Shown here: piece by piece, positions 42,954 through 51,284 of the stretch
Position numbering within the stretch: position 1 is the stretch's first letter
Layout of the letters: each line of letters begins with the position of its first letter
Source of the DNA: Clostridia bacterium
GTDB taxonomy: Bacteria > Bacillota > Clostridia > Oscillospirales > Acutalibacteraceae
DNA: 64,000 nucleotides
Reading direction: 5' to 3'
NCBI GenBank assembly: GCA_017550625.1
Contig: JAFZOL010000045.1
Span: 62,001 to 126,000 of the forward strand
Notes under the pieces: generated by a model
What the model was told of the DNA's origin: nothing
Databases searched by the model: none
The model's input: only the letters and a program-made list of their open reading frames with translations
Program-made: the position numbers and the translations under genes

Positions 42954-43198
42954 GCAGGGCCGCAGGGTGATCCCCGCCGTCCGCGCCGGTCCCCGAACGG
43001 GAACGGTGAGAACGGATCCATAAAAACAACAGTCTCCCGCAGCAGCGCAAGGCCTGCCGCGGGGGGCTTTGTTCTTGGCGGCGTCAGCCCCGCGGGGGGG
43101 GCTTTTGTTTTCCGTGTTCTGTGATCCGTTATTTTACAGGCGCCGCGCTTTCGGCTACAAGCGGCGGGCGACCTGTAGCTTTGGCTACATGTAAAGAG
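42954..43198. other. Intergenic stretch with GC-rich hairpins
   Basis: I see no gene here. Two GC-rich inverted repeats around 43025-43100 (GCCTGCCGCGGGGGGC; CAGCCCCGCGGGGGGGGCTT) precede T-rich ends and could act as terminators of the truncated gene upstream. Confidence 0.4.
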
Positions 43199-43219
43199 AG
43201 AATCGTCAACCTGCTCATT
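43199..43219 (-). repeat. Degenerate tRNA-Thr 3'-half fragment (att-like site Z)
   Basis: AGAATCGTCAACCTGCTCATT matches the tRNA-Thr fragment at 48475-48519 with six bases missing after AGAATCG. It is followed by the same style of sequence as the other sites: TTTTCAC, AAGGGATTTCGGGCATTTT, and TGGGCACAAAATGGGCAC near 43345. Confidence 0.5.
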
Positions 43220-43432
43220 CACACAGCTTTTCACAAATGCTCACAAATGGCTCTGTATAAGGGATTTCGGGCATTTTCGCCTCTTCACTTCACGGATGCA
43301 TGTTTGTGCCCACAAAAATACGCGGATTTACACACGTTTGGGCACAAAATGGGCACAGCTTGACACTTTTAAAAAACCGCTTTTTTACCCCGAAACGGCG
43401 CTCTTTTCCAACTGCTGTTTTCATGGAGTTTG

Positions 43433-43460
43433 GTAGAAAATACTATATAGTATTTTCTAC
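43433..43460. repeat. 28-base perfect palindrome
   Basis: GTAGAAAATACTAT is followed directly by its reverse complement, with no spacer (centre between 43446 and 43447). No gene covers it. It could be an operator, a cruciform-forming site or the remnant of a palindromic element. Confidence 0.75.
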
Positions 43461-43500
43461 GTTATGCCCCCCTTGGCGTTTCCATAAGAATAAGACATAG

Positions 43501-43546
43501 ATTTCGGCAGATTTTTAGAATTATAAAAAATCTGCCGATTTTTATG
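43501..43546 (+). terminator. Long inverted repeat, terminator-like
   Basis: CGGCAGATTTTT and AAAAATCTGCCG form a 12-pair stem around about 10 bases, followed by ATTTTTATG. It ends just before the -35 box of the ATPase gene. Confidence 0.65.
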
Positions 43547-43575
43547 TTGACTATTCGTTTGATTCGGGATATACT
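43547..43575 (+). promoter_or_regulatory. Promoter of the AAA_14/DUF4143 gene
   Basis: TTGACT (43547-43552) and TATACT (43570-43575), 17-base spacer. Confidence 0.75.
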
Positions 43576-43619
43576 GTAAATGTGTTATTGTTGAGAATCT
43601 TCGTTTATAGGTGGTGCGT

Positions 43620-44849
43620 ATGGAATATATCAACCGACATTTGGAGAATAAGATCCTTAATATCAGCAAATCGTTTTCGGCGATCCTGCTGACCGGGCCG
43701 CGGCAGTCCGGCAAAACGACTATGCTGCGGAGGTTGGCGGAAAAGGAGAACATCGGACGCAGCTATGTCACGCTGGACGATCTTGCCGAGCGGGATATGG
43801 CGAAGAACGATCCCAATATGTTCCTGCAGCTCCATAAGCCCCCGGTTCTGATCGATGAAGTTCAGTATGCGCCGGAGCTGTTCTCTTATATCAAGATCCA
43901 CATTGATACCTATCACAACCCCGGCGACTTCTGGATGACAGGCTCGCAGATCTTTCGTTTGATGCGCGGTGTGCAGGAATCGATGGCCGGGCGCGTTGCG
44001 CTGCTCCACATGTCGCCGCTGTCACAGCGGGAGATCCTCGGCGCGCCTTGCGTACCGTTTGACACCGATCTGGACCGCCTGATAGCGGAGAAAGATCAGA
44101 TTCCCGCCGTTACCGCACCGGATCTGTTCGCCCGCCTGTGGCAAGGTTCCATGCCCGGTCTCGTCAGCGGACAGTACCCGGACCGCAGTGTGTTTTATTC
44201 CTCCTATCTCTCCACCTGCGTGGAGCGCGATGTTCGTGAGCTCTCCGGCAACGTAGACGCGCTGAAGTTCAACCGTTTCGTCACCGCCGCCGCCGCCCGC
44301 TGTTCACAACTGCTGAATTACAACGCCCTTGCCGAGGATGCCGATATCGACATACAGACCTCCAAGGCATGGATCAACATTCTGGAAACGCTGGGAATCA
44401 TCTTCCTGCTGCATCCCTATTCAAATAATGTGCTGAAGCGCACCATCAAAACGCCGAAGCTGTATTTTTACGACACAGGACTCGTTTGTTACCTGACCAG
44501 ATGGTCTTCGCCGGAGGTTGCGGAAATCGGCGCCATGAGCGGTGCTCTGCTCGAAAACTACGCTGTTTCGGAAATCATGAAAAGCTACCAGAACGCGGGA
44601 CGAGAGCCATTCATCTGCTTTTACCGTGACCGTGACGCTAAAGAGATCGATGTGATCCTTGAGCGTGACGGACAGTTGCACCCACTGGAAATCAAAAAGG
44701 CTTCCTTGCCGGAAAAACGTATCACCCGCGTTTTCGGTGTCATTGACAGAGGCCCCTTGCAGCGCGGTACCGGCGCTGTCCTCTGCATGGCTGACCATTT
44801 CAGCGCATTTGACCGTGATAACTTGATCATACCGATTTGGATGATATAG
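43620..44849 (+). CDS. AAA_14 + DUF4143 ATPase
   Basis: The ATG at 43620 lies five bases after AGGTGG. Upstream GTG codons are less suitable. The 409-residue protein has Walker A GPRQSGKTT (near residue 28), Walker B VLIDEVQYAPEL (near 80) and sensor-like FWMTGSQIF. The DUF4143 helical-nuclease-like C-terminal part follows (ALLENYAVSEIMKSY; YRDRDAKEIDVILERDGQLH with a PD-(D/E)xK-like DxxE/K; LEIKKA). This is a very common family of unknown role, often in accessory DNA. The next gene overlaps its end only if its upstream start is used. It begins the segment between att-like sites Z and A. Confidence 0.85.
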   Translation: MEYINRHLENKILNISKSFSAILLTGPRQSGKTTMLRRLAEKENIGRSYVTLDDLAERDMAKNDPNMFLQLHKPPVLIDEVQYAPELFSYIKIHIDTYHNPGDFWMTGSQIFRLMRGVQESMAGRVALLHMSPLSQREILGAPCVPFDTDLDRLIAEKDQIPAVTAPDLFARLWQGSMPGLVSGQYPDRSVFYSSYLSTCVERDVRELSGNVDALKFNRFVTAAAARCSQLLNYNALAEDADIDIQTSKAWINILETLGIIFLLHPYSNNVLKRTIKTPKLYFYDTGLVCYLTRWSSPEVAEIGAMSGALLENYAVSEIMKSYQNAGREPFICFYRDRDAKEIDVILERDGQLHPLEIKKASLPEKRITRVFGVIDRGPLQRGTGAVLCMADHFSAFDRDNLIIPIWMI

Positions 44850-44893
44850 AATTTATAATTAAGGATCTTAAACGAAAGGAACGCAGTCGTCTT

Positions 44894-47650
44894 ATGGGAA
44901 GAAGAAAAAAACATATGCTTTTTACGGCCGTTATTCTTATCCTGTTATCGCTTTCTGCGTGCGGCAAAGAAATGTCCGTGACGTATTTCACAACGGACGA
45001 CGTCCGGGAGGCCTACGGAGAAGCGGTCGCCGCGATCAACGAATACGTCGATTACGGTTTTGCCGAGGTACAGGAAAAACCCCTTGCAGACGTTTCCTTT
45101 GACGATATTGACAGTCTTGATGGACTGAATTCGGAAAGTATCAGTCTGTCGGACGCGTCCGGCGCTCAGTTGGTCACGGGCCGCTTCGGGCTGCGTCACG
45201 CGCTGGAGCTTACGTCACCCGATACTTATCTCTCGCTGCCCGATATGGGAGAACAGGACGCGCTGACGATCTCTATGTGGGTCAACGTCCGCGATCTGCA
45301 AACAAGAGAGAACGTGGACGAACCGCGCGTCAGCACGCTGCTGGATACCAAAGCCGGCGAGGGGCGCGTTTCGCTCAAATTCGTGCATACCGGCACGCCG
45401 TCTTATACGGATCCCGAAAGCGGCGAGGCCGTGATGGGCACCAACAGCACGAGGCTTGTGCTCGCCGTCGAAGGCAACGGCGGCGGCCAGTATGCGGAAA
45501 ACGCGGTCTGCGCGAACAACACGCAGTTTTGCAATTTCGAGTATACCCTATGGGAAGATTTCGTGGGCGTGCAGGACGACTGGGTCGTTCACCCGGAGGG
45601 ACACTGCTGGTTCCATATCGGCGTCGTTTACGAGCCGGATAAGGGCGACGTGACCTTTTACCATTGCGGCAAATTCGATTCCACGAAGCATTTTGAAACG
45701 GCTGTGAAGCCCGTGCTGGACGGCGTGCGCATCGGCGCCGGCTATAATGAAAACGACTTTTTTGACGGCATGGTGGACGATATCCGCATCTACGGGCAGG
45801 CGCTCACGCAGGCGGATATGGATATCCTCGCGGATTACGAGCGGGATATGTGGGTCAACCGCACCAAAACCGATTGGGAAGAAAGCAAGACCGTGCTTTA
45901 CGTCAACGGCGCGACCGGCAGCGACGAAAACCCCGGCACAAGAGAAGCACCCTTCGCCACCGTCAAAAAGGGCGTGGGATCCATTGATTCTCCCGGCACA
46001 AGGCTGATCATCGCTCCCGGTGTCTATCACGAAACGGGCGTCGACCTGAACGCGGGCGGCTCGGAATTGCAGCCCGTGATCATCGAAGCGCAGGAGCCCG
46101 GCAAAACCGTGATCACCGGCGCCGTTCCCTTTGACGGGTGGAGAAAGACAGAAGAACCGAACGTATATGAAAACGACTGGAGTTATGATTATCCTTTCCG
46201 CTCCGGCACGCCCGGCAACGAGATCATCGGCAGAAGCGATCTTCTGATCGTTGACGGTAAACCGATCGAGCCCGTCCTCACGCGGGAGGAGCTGAAAAAC
46301 AGCGCTTATTATATCGACGAGGCGGCAGGTATAATCTACCTGAAAACAGAAAAAGATCCCGCAGAGTGCGCGATCGAGCGGGCGACGCCCGGTGAAAACG
46401 GCGCGGGCGCATATATTCTTAATACGAACAGCAGCGATTACGTTGTCCTGCGCGGGCTGACCTTTACGGGCTGCGCCTCTCTTATTTGGGACAGATGCAT
46501 GGTACACATGGGAAAACCGCAGCACGTTCTGGTGGAGGACTGTGTATTCAACAATTCCGGCACCGGCGGGTTGGGTTTTGACCATGGCTCCAACGACAGA
46601 ACGGTCGAGGACGTGCTCATCCGCCGCTGTTCCTTTGACAACGACGGTACCGGCGGTATCAGCGCGGGCTTCCGGAGCATGAATTTTGTGGTGGAGGACT
46701 GCGAATTTACCAACGTCGGCAAAAAGATCGACTGGGGCAAATATGATTCTCCCGACCCCGCCACGACGAAAATGATGGTCAGCAAGAATATCACCTGGCG
46801 CGGATGCTATTTTGCCCACAACATCTCGAACGATCTGTGGTTTGACAATTTCAACTGGAACATCGACGTGGACAACTGCAGCTTTTACGATAACGATTCG
46901 GGCATTGCGGTCCACATTGAGATAGATATACCGGGCGTCCGCGTCAGAAACAGCGTGCTGGACGGCGGCATCCGCTTCGCAAGCGCCGAGGGCGCCATCC
47001 TTGACAATAACGTCATTTTTGCCAAAGGCAATCCGGTGATAGACCACTGGGGACCCGAATACCGGTTCGGAACCCTTGGCCCCGTCTATTCCTGGAAAAA
47101 TACGGTTATGACGAACAACACCTTCTATTGCGAAAAAGATTGGGGCTCATTCTTCATTTTCGATCTGCCTCCTCACGCATCCTTCTATGATATGTACGCC
47201 GACGGCAACCGCTTCTTTGTCAAGGGGGGCTTAGCCGTCGAAAAATCTTACAAAGCGATAGAGAATAAAGAGCTCACCTATAGTAAGTTTATCTCCCTGA
47301 TCGGAGATAAAAACGCAAAATACCTGTGGAGAGATCCGTTTAAAAACGATGGAACGATAACGGTTGGTTTTGCAGATCAGGCGTCCGTCTCAAACGGCTG
47401 CGGCGCCGGTAACCGCGTGCCGATAGAACTGTCAAGGCCCATGAATGAAGCATGCACCGTGTATTATACCGTTTGGGATTACGACGCAGGTAAGATTTTG
47501 CGGACCGGAGAGCTGTGTTTTGAGCGGTTCGAAACCCGCAAAACGATCTATGTCGGTGAATATGACCGCAACGTTCTGATCGAGCTGAGCGGCGTACAAA
47601 ATATCATCCGCGGTGAAACGTATTATCACTTCCGCGCAAGCGCGATTTAA
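44894..47650 (+). CDS. Lipoprotein with LamG domain and right-handed parallel beta-helix
   Basis: The ATG at 44894 is used. An in-frame ATG at 44837 would overlap the ATPase gene and bury the signal peptide. A GAAAGGA lies 13 bases upstream, which is long. The 918-residue protein has a lipoprotein signal (LLSLSACGK), a LamG-like sandwich (about 80-280: DALTISMWVNVRDLQ; DDIRIYGQALTQADMDIL) and a beta-helix with the opening LYVNGATGSDENPGTREAPF. Turn repeats follow (VVLRGLTFTGC; VLVEDCVFNNSGTGG; FVVEDCEFTN; RVRNSVLDGGI). A C-terminal beta-domain closes it. Such proteins bind or cleave polysaccharides at the cell surface. Catalytic residues are not evident. Confidence 0.8.
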   Translation: MGRRKKHMLFTAVILILLSLSACGKEMSVTYFTTDDVREAYGEAVAAINEYVDYGFAEVQEKPLADVSFDDIDSLDGLNSESISLSDASGAQLVTGRFGLRHALELTSPDTYLSLPDMGEQDALTISMWVNVRDLQTRENVDEPRVSTLLDTKAGEGRVSLKFVHTGTPSYTDPESGEAVMGTNSTRLVLAVEGNGGGQYAENAVCANNTQFCNFEYTLWEDFVGVQDDWVVHPEGHCWFHIGVVYEPDKGDVTFYHCGKFDSTKHFETAVKPVLDGVRIGAGYNENDFFDGMVDDIRIYGQALTQADMDILADYERDMWVNRTKTDWEESKTVLYVNGATGSDENPGTREAPFATVKKGVGSIDSPGTRLIIAPGVYHETGVDLNAGGSELQPVIIEAQEPGKTVITGAVPFDGWRKTEEPNVYENDWSYDYPFRSGTPGNEIIGRSDLLIVDGKPIEPVLTREELKNSAYYIDEAAGIIYLKTEKDPAECAIERATPGENGAGAYILNTNSSDYVVLRGLTFTGCASLIWDRCMVHMGKPQHVLVEDCVFNNSGTGGLGFDHGSNDRTVEDVLIRRCSFDNDGTGGISAGFRSMNFVVEDCEFTNVGKKIDWGKYDSPDPATTKMMVSKNITWRGCYFAHNISNDLWFDNFNWNIDVDNCSFYDNDSGIAVHIEIDIPGVRVRNSVLDGGIRFASAEGAILDNNVIFAKGNPVIDHWGPEYRFGTLGPVYSWKNTVMTNNTFYCEKDWGSFFIFDLPPHASFYDMYADGNRFFVKGGLAVEKSYKAIENKELTYSKFISLIGDKNAKYLWRDPFKNDGTITVGFADQASVSNGCGAGNRVPIELSRPMNEACTVYYTVWDYDAGKILRTGELCFERFETRKTIYVGEYDRNVLIELSGVQNIIRGETYYHFRASAI

Positions 47651-47945
47651 GAAACTAAAGAGAGCGGAATCGTGAGTTAAATGAACAACATCCGCGACAG
47701 CGCCACGGAGACCGGGATCTTGTTTTTGCTTGATGCTTTCGGCAACAGCAAAAGAAGCTTGGAGTCACGCTTTTAGGGGCTGAGAAGCCTTGAAAAATAA
47801 GGGCTTTCAGAGCCGATTTCAGGGAGGAGCATATAAGTATATTCCCGAAATCGTTTTTTCTCCGGAATCGGCTCTGTACAAGGGTTTATAGCTTTTTGAA
47901 AAGCGTTACCAAGACGTTTGCCTGTTTCTGAAACGGAGGAAAACG
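47651..47945. other. Intergenic stretch with a weak 31-codon frame and an inverted repeat
   Basis: A 31-codon frame at 47681-47776 has no ribosome binding site and is not called as a gene. Around 47810-47875, CAGAGCCGATTTC and GAATCGGCTCTG can pair over a long loop. I see nothing else. Confidence 0.35.
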
Positions 47946-48059
47946 ATGTTTGAAAAAGAAGTCGAAAAACGGAGTTATTCTTCATCTTTATTAAGTATCG
48001 CGAAAAGACTGGATTTCCTAATCAACAGGCGGGACGAGACCGAAGAATCATCCGGATAG
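47946..48059 (+). CDS. Possible 37-residue small protein
   Basis: The ATG follows CGGAGGAAAACG, a good ribosome binding site at seven bases. The product is MFEKEVEKRSYSSSLLSIAK followed by RLDFLINRRDETEESSG, a charged helical peptide without a signal. An imperfect hairpin rich in GAAGGCAGAAAG/CTTCTGTCTTC and a T-run follow at 48072-48117. I recognise no family. Support comes only from the ribosome binding site and the terminator-like end. Confidence 0.4.
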   Translation: MFEKEVEKRSYSSSLLSIAKRLDFLINRRDETEESSG

Positions 48060-48261
48060 GTAAAAAAACGGAGAAGGCAGAAAGAAATCTTCTGTCTTCT
48101 TCGGGCTTTTTTTCGTTTATATCGGTCTATAAAAAGGAGGGCTTTTCCGTGCGTTTGCTTCAACAAAATCCGGGCAATTTCGGACACGTAAAAATTTTAC
48201 TGGGCATAAAAATGGGCACAAACGCGTTTTCCGGTCGATTTCCGGCCTTTTTCAGCAAGGC

Positions 48262-48326
48262 ATAAAAAAGCCGCAACCCCTTGATATACAAGGGATTGCG
48301 GGGGTGGAGCTGGTGGTCAGAATCGA
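48262..48326 (-). repeat. tRNA-Thr 3' fragment with terminator (att-like site A)
   Basis: Read leftward, TCGATTCTGACCACCAGCTC and CA (48326-48305) is the T-loop-to-CCA end of tRNA-Thr(CGU). It is followed by a hairpin CCGCAATCCCTTG/CAAGGGGTTGCGG and six T. The copy is broken at the T-loop. GTTGTCAGTTCGATTCT recurs in opposite orientation at about 48409-48425, suggesting a rearranged junction. Confidence 0.7.
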
Positions 48327-48446
48327 GCCGCTTTGGCGCTTCGCGCCGCGCGGCAGAGATTGAAAAACGCCTCGGTTTTCCGCCTTCGCGGAAAAACCGA
48401 GATGCGAAGTTGTCAGTTCGATTCTTCCGGATCACAGAAAAAGACG

Positions 48447-48519
48447 GGATGACCAAAAGGCCATCCCGTCTTTCTGGAGCTGGTGGTCAGAATCGAACTG
48501 ACAACCTGCTCATTACGAA
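48447..48519 (-). repeat. tRNA-Thr(CGU) 3' half with terminator (att-like site B)
   Basis: Read leftward, positions 48519-48475 contain an anticodon loop TTCGTAA (anticodon CGU), the stem TGAGC, variable loop AGGTT, T arm GTCAG-TTCGATT-CTGAC, acceptor CACCAGC, discriminator T and encoded CCA. No 5' half precedes it. A terminator GACGGGATGGCC/GGTCATCCCGTC follows. The 45 bases are identical to site D at 53797-53841. Confidence 0.85.
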
Positions 48520-48765
48520 CACTTACTTGGCAGTTTTCACGGATCAATACATCTTCACACAAGGCCAAAAAAATGCGATGGTATCAAGGTTTTTTCGCCC
48601 TTTTATGTTTTCACAGATTAACACAGATTAACGCAAGAAAAGAAAAAAAGGGGTGCAAAATTTTTGGAGACTGTCATTTTTATTTTCTCCAAAAAACATC
48701 AGTTGCTCTACTCCGAAAGTCAAGTCGTCAACCCCGATCCCTCAAATGTGGTTACGTTCTTTCCC
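48520..48765. other. Att-adjacent non-coding stretch
   Basis: No gene is called. It contains TTTTCACGGAT, CACAGATTAACACAGATTAAC and one GGGGTGCAAA (48650 region), the same short motifs found beside sites C and D. They may be recombinase arm sites. Confidence 0.45.
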
Positions 48766-48794
48766 TTGAACGCAAAAAAAACCTACATTATAAT
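48766..48794 (+). promoter_or_regulatory. Promoter of XRE-sigma4 module copy 2
   Basis: TTGAAC (48766-48771) and TATAAT (48789-48794), 17-base spacer with an A-tract, 24 bases before the ATG. Confidence 0.78.
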
Positions 48795-48817
48795 ATACTT
48801 GCAACAGGAGGTGTCGC

Positions 48818-49273
48818 ATGTTGAAGACCGGTCAAACAATTGCAGCACTTCGGACAAAAGCAAATATGACGCAGGAACAATTGGCGGCGAGATTATTTGT
48901 CTCTCGTGACCTCGTTTCCAAATGGGAAACAGGCAAAAGTCCTCCGAACTATAGAATGATTCTGAAACTGGCAGAACTGTTTTCTGTCGGGGTCGATACG
49001 TTATTCGATAAGGATCAAATCCTTACGGATGAGCTCTCAACATGCATTCCGACAGGGGATAATATTGATTCGGAGAGTTTGAGAGAGGCGGTAAATACCT
49101 TTTTGTATTCCTTATCGGAGCGGGACAGGTTTATTTTTGTCCGAAGGTATTATTTCTTTGAGGATGCTTCTGAAATCAGCGCTGAATATGGTGTGAGCGA
49201 GGGACATGTCCGAACGATACTGATGCGAACCAGAAAAAAACTGAAAAAATATCTGAAAGGAGCATTATCATGA
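48818..49273 (+). CDS. XRE helix-turn-helix fused to a sigma-70 region 4-like domain (module copy 2)
   Basis: AGGAGG lies six bases before the ATG. The 151-residue protein is a paralogue of the one at 40934: KTGQTIAALRTKANMTQEQL and FVSRDLVSKWETGKSPPNY form the XRE domain, then a linker with TDELSTCIPTGDN follows. The C-terminal sigma4-like part is LYSLSERDRFIFVRRYYFFE plus ISAEYGVSEGHVRTILMRTR. There is no sigma region 2. Its stop codon overlaps the start of the membrane-protein gene (ATGA). Whether it binds RNA polymerase, DNA or both cannot be told from sequence. Confidence 0.83.
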   Translation: MLKTGQTIAALRTKANMTQEQLAARLFVSRDLVSKWETGKSPPNYRMILKLAELFSVGVDTLFDKDQILTDELSTCIPTGDNIDSESLREAVNTFLYSLSERDRFIFVRRYYFFEDASEISAEYGVSEGHVRTILMRTRKKLKKYLKGALS

Positions 49274-50259
49274 CCGGCAGGGATTTGTTATGCGCAATTG
49301 CGGGGATCGACGACAGTATTGTGTTGGCGTCGGGACAGTTTTCCGCGGTTGAATCAAGCATAAAGACTGATCGAAAAAAAATACGGCACCGCTTTACTGC
49401 AATCGGTATTGCCGTTGTAATTTGTATTGCGGTTTTCGGTGCGGTGAAGTTTATGCCGAAAAACCTTCCTCTGTTCACGCCATCCGGCACGACAGAGTTG
49501 CAAACGCCTGGCGTACATGACCCGTCTGAATCTGGTGATATCTCGGTGCTTCCAGATCCCGGTACAACTACGGAAGAAGAGATTGGCACCACCCCGTCCG
49601 GAGAACGGGATCCCAATTCTGTGAAAGAAACCGAAGTGCCTTCATCAATCACTGGGAATAATTCACAAACTTCACCGACAAGCAATTCGGATCAGCTTGA
49701 AACACAAATGCCGCCGACCGAAACACCGACCACGGCAACCAATCATGAAACTCCAACAGCCCCTTCGGATGTTCCCTCGTCGGCTGAGCAGTCTGTCGCC
49801 CCCTCAACCGTAGCAACGACGACCGTTGATATTCCGGACGCGCCAAGGGAGGTTTATCAGGACATCATCGTTGATTATGCGACGGCAAGAGAAAAATTCG
49901 GTTACCCGATCAAATCATGCGGAAGAAGTAATTTTACCAATTACAGGGCAGTTATCGTCTGTATGGACGGAGATATCAACGCAAGCGGGGCGTATTGCGC
50001 TTGGGTGACTTATGTTTTTACAAATGGATCCATTGATCTTCGTGATCAGAACAGAATGGCAGATGGGATTACCCCCACGGGAAATGCTTATGAATATCAA
50101 GGCAGGACTTTTTATGTGCACCTTCCTGAGTTTAACGGTGATCGGGTTCGTGTTGAGTATTTCCCAACCGGGAAAAGCGGCATCGCGTATCAAGCATTTT
50201 TTGACAGACAAGCAGACGTCAATGAGATTATGGATTTGATATTGTCCATCGAAATATAA
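49270..50259 (+). CDS. Single-pass membrane protein partnering XRE-sigma4 (module copy 2)
   Basis: The 329-residue protein has the conserved cytoplasmic start MTGRDLLCAIAGIDDSIVLA, one TM helix (about 42-60), a Thr/Ser/Pro/Glu-rich stalk (about 70-195) and a small C-terminal domain. That domain (VYQDIIVDYATAREKFGYPI; NYRAVIVCMDGDINASGAYC; VRVEYFPTGKSGIAYQAFFD) differs from that of the copy-1 partner. The unit thus keeps its inside and varies its outside. It shares a transcript with the regulator gene. A remnant of a third regulator follows directly. Confidence 0.78.
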   Translation: MTGRDLLCAIAGIDDSIVLASGQFSAVESSIKTDRKKIRHRFTAIGIAVVICIAVFGAVKFMPKNLPLFTPSGTTELQTPGVHDPSESGDISVLPDPGTTTEEEIGTTPSGERDPNSVKETEVPSSITGNNSQTSPTSNSDQLETQMPPTETPTTATNHETPTAPSDVPSSAEQSVAPSTVATTTVDIPDAPREVYQDIIVDYATAREKFGYPIKSCGRSNFTNYRAVIVCMDGDINASGAYCAWVTYVFTNGSIDLRDQNRMADGITPTGNAYEYQGRTFYVHLPEFNGDRVRVEYFPTGKSGIAYQAFFDRQADVNEIMDLILSIEI

Positions 50260-50280
50260 TACGTTTGCTGAAAAAGGATC

Positions 50281-50529
50281 CTTGATCCGTTCCTCCGCAC
50301 GTTATCCGAACGCGAACGCAATGTTTTTATTCATCGTTACTTCAGTTTGGAGGACATGAATGAAATCAGCGAGGCGTTTGATATCACAGTAAATCACGTC
50401 CGCGTCATATTGACGAGAACACGCAAAAAGCTGATCTATCTTCCGTTTTGGATTATATCATACCCATACAGGAAGCAAACGGGGAAGAATAATGCTTTGA
50501 TTATTCCGAGAGCGATAACAAAATGCTAA
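50281..50529 (+). pseudogene. Remnant of a third XRE-sigma4 regulator
   Basis: From 50281 the frame reads LDPFLRTLSERERNVFIHRY followed by FSLEDMNEISEAFDITVNHV and RVILTRTRKKL. This is close to the C-terminal half of the copy-1 regulator (LDPFLRTLSERERGVFIRRY) and more similar to it than to copy 2. The XRE half is missing. After KKL the frame continues into an unrelated tail and stops at 50529. It is a decayed copy, joined at its right edge to a carboxypeptidase fragment. Confidence 0.8.
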
Positions 50530-50545
50530 TCCCTTAATCATTGTA
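50526..50545. repeat. 20-base direct repeat, left copy
   Basis: CTAATCCCTTAATCATTGTA is repeated perfectly at 53349-53368, bracketing 2.8 kb that holds the carboxypeptidase fragment, a lipoprotein gene and a membrane-protein gene. Confidence 0.8.
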
Positions 50546-51035
50546 TTGTATTGCGGTAAACGTGGCGCGATCTCTCTATCCGGGGATTTCAGATAAAGAA
50601 GCCGTAAACAAATTTGTGGGGCTTATGAATCAGACTGCCGATGCCATCGGAATGCAAAACAGCCATTTTCTGAATCCGGACGGTTATGACGCGGACGGCC
50701 AATATTCTACCGCGGAGGATCTTCTTCTGCTTGCAAAAACGGCGCTGGAGTACTCCGCGATCAGAACGATATGCGGGAAGTATCGAATTGAGGCATATCT
50801 TGCTAATGGAAAAGGCGTGACTTGGTACAATACGAACAGAATGTTGAATCCGAACGATGCGTTTTATCATTCTGCGGTTACCGGTCTGAAAACCGGCAGC
50901 ACAGCCGCCGCTGGAAATTGTATCATCGTATCGTTTAACCATGCCGGAAGAGAAATGATCGCGGTGATCCTTGGCGCTGCTTCCGACGAGGAAAGATACA
51001 AATCCGTCGAGGAATTGATAAACGCTTTACCGTAA
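50541..51035 (+). pseudogene. C-terminal fragment of an S11 D-Ala-D-Ala carboxypeptidase
   Basis: The frame reads FVGLMNQTADAIGMQNSHFL, NPDGYDADGQYSTAEDLLLL and, near the end, HSAVTGLKTGSTAAAGNCII. These are the S11 helix, the NPxGY turn and the KTG box. The SxxK nucleophile and the SxN motif are absent because the N-terminal half is gone. The break coincides with the 20-base repeat. It was probably the extracellular domain of a third module partner or a stand-alone carboxypeptidase. An inverted-repeat terminator follows at about 51050-51080. Confidence 0.78.
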
Positions 51036-51048
51036 CCAATATACCTTA

Positions 51049-51083
51049 AGCAAAGCGGACTCCTTGCGGGGGCCGCTTTGTTA
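51049..51083 (+). terminator. Terminator after the carboxypeptidase fragment
   Basis: AAAGCGGACTCC/GGGGGCCGCTTT pair imperfectly, followed by GTTACTG. It is similar in sequence to the terminator at 53257-53284 (CGGACTCCTTGCGGGG in both). Confidence 0.6.
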
Positions 51084-51284
51084 CTGTACCAAATGAAACT
51101 CCATAAAACGCTTTCCTTGACTTTTCATCTTTGATTGAATATACTGAAAACAGCATGATTCCATAGAAACATTCAATAATCCGGGATGTGTTTTTTCGTG
51201 GATTAAACTATTTTTTTTCCGGCGGGTCCGGTATTTCGCAACAATAGCCGCTTGAAAAGAGTCTTATATAAAGAGGTGATTTAC

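Noticed and set aside
44837-44893. Upstream ATG for the LamG/beta-helix lipoprotein
   Set aside because: It overlaps the ATPase gene and would put 19 charged residues before the lipoprotein signal peptide.
47681-47776. 31-codon open frame
   Set aside because: No ribosome binding site, no conserved start context and no recognisable domain. It is kept only as a note in the intergenic entry.
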